From: Bradyrhizobium retamae
GTDB taxonomy: Bacteria; Pseudomonadota; Alphaproteobacteria; Rhizobiales; Xanthobacteraceae
Length of the DNA stretch: 64,000 nucleotides
Assembly (NCBI RefSeq): GCF_001440415.1
Contig: NZ_LLYA01000163.1
Coordinates: 1 to 64,000 of the forward strand
Direction: 5' to 3'
The position numbers and the translations under genes are program-made. The notes beneath the pieces are model-generated. The model worked only from the letters and a program-made list of their open reading frames with translations. It had not been told where the DNA came from and did not search any database. How positions within the stretch are numbered: the stretch's first letter is position 1; each line of letters starts with the position of its first letter. Shown here one piece after another: positions 63,773-64,000 of this stretch.

Positions 63773-64000
63773 GGTTCAATACCATTGCACTGGCTACTGC
63801 GATCGCATTCTCGGGTACGGTCGCCGTCGCGCAAACGGCGAATAACCATTCGACTCAAAGGATGAAAGGCAATAACACCGCCAAAGTTGTGTTGCAGCCG
63901 AATAACGGTAATCCGAACGGCAACGCGGACGGTCCGACGACGTTGAGCGGCACCGGATCGTCCAGCTTCGGTGGCTCCGAACCCGGCACGAGCGGCCGCA
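63769..64000 (+). CDS. Secreted Gly/Ser/Asn-rich protein, cut by the window edge
   Basis: From ATG 63769 a signal peptide (MRFNTIALATAIAFSGTVAV, then AQ) precedes a repetitive mature region rich in Asn, Gly, Ser and Thr (NNGNPNGNADGPTTLSGTGS). It resembles secreted low-complexity proteins common in these bacteria. The gene continues past 64000. AAAGGAAAACATCT precedes the ATG. Confidence 0.6.
   Translation, partial: MRFNTIALATAIAFSGTVAVAQTANNHSTQRMKGNNTAKVVLQPNNGNPNGNADGPTTLSGTGSSSFGGSEPGTSGR

Overview
The window looks like chromosome from a high-GC alphaproteobacterium, most likely Bradyrhizobium or a close relative. The evidence is GC-rich third codon positions, long -strand catabolic operons built from ATGA/TGATG stop-start overlaps, many ABC and CoA-dependent degradation genes, twin-arginine-exported enzymes, and a cyanide-insensitive quinol oxidase. 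No rRNA operon, complete tRNA, intact insertion sequence or CRISPR array was seen.

Layout. (1) 1-1.3 kb is a gene graveyard: a LysR fragment, a PHB-depolymerase fragment and a frameshifted MaoC hydratase. (2) 1.9-14.2 kb is a catabolic island in two -strand operons around a + strand tandem-HxlR regulator. One operon holds a periplasmic binding protein, a 4-hydroxybutyryl-CoA-dehydratase-like protein and a CoxG-like protein. The other runs enoyl-CoA hydratase, FAD, [2Fe-2S], metallo-beta-lactamase-fold, Mo-cofactor subunit, SDR-fold protein, CoA ligase. A 19-bp element occurs three times before the first operon and once before the second, which would tie them into one regulon. (3) 14.5-17.6 kb is decayed DNA: a broken livF, an excisionase-like gene and a broken relative, the 3' half of a tRNA-Glu, and a truncated hydrolase. 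(4) 18.0-20.2 kb is a small + strand oxidoreductive operon, followed by a very large wHTH-ATPase-TPR regulator and a divergent AraC gene. (5) 24.5-31.2 kb holds a GntR-led NitT/TauT-type ABC operon, a divergent iron alcohol dehydrogenase and an SDR. (6) 31.2-38.2 kb has two overlapping tiny membrane ORFs, a tRNA-Arg 3' half, a frameshifted second wHTH-ATPase-TPR regulator, an AraC gene and an imperfect duplication. (7) 38.3-44.2 kb encodes an aromatic-acid exporter (FUSC/DUF1656/HlyD), Ohr, an exported hydrolase and a cytochrome P460, ending in a clear terminator. (8) 44.5-50.3 kb has small secreted proteins, an RND pump and an FlK-like thioesterase. (9) 50.8-61.9 kb is a stress and respiration block: FdhF/YdeP-type oxidoreductase, exported bicupin, CioAB, a DUF1275 protein, FdhD, HdeD-like, a degenerate kinase, Dps and a decayed catalase/cytochrome b561. 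(10) The right edge has an MFS carrier and a secreted-protein gene cut by the window.

How it may work together. The 2-14 kb genes suggest uptake of an organic acid, activation to a CoA thioester, hydroxylation by a molybdenum enzyme, hydrolytic opening of a lactone-like intermediate and crotonase-type processing. The Mo enzyme plus CoA ligase plus crotonase core is analogous to 2-furoyl-CoA degradation. The extra FeS/flavin dehydratase-like protein and the SDR without catalytic Tyr/Lys do not fit that scheme, so this is the best candidate for an undescribed system. The 50-59 kb block could link oxalate decarboxylation, formate oxidation and quinol oxidation. Both proposals are inference from gene content; the substrates cannot be read from the sequence.
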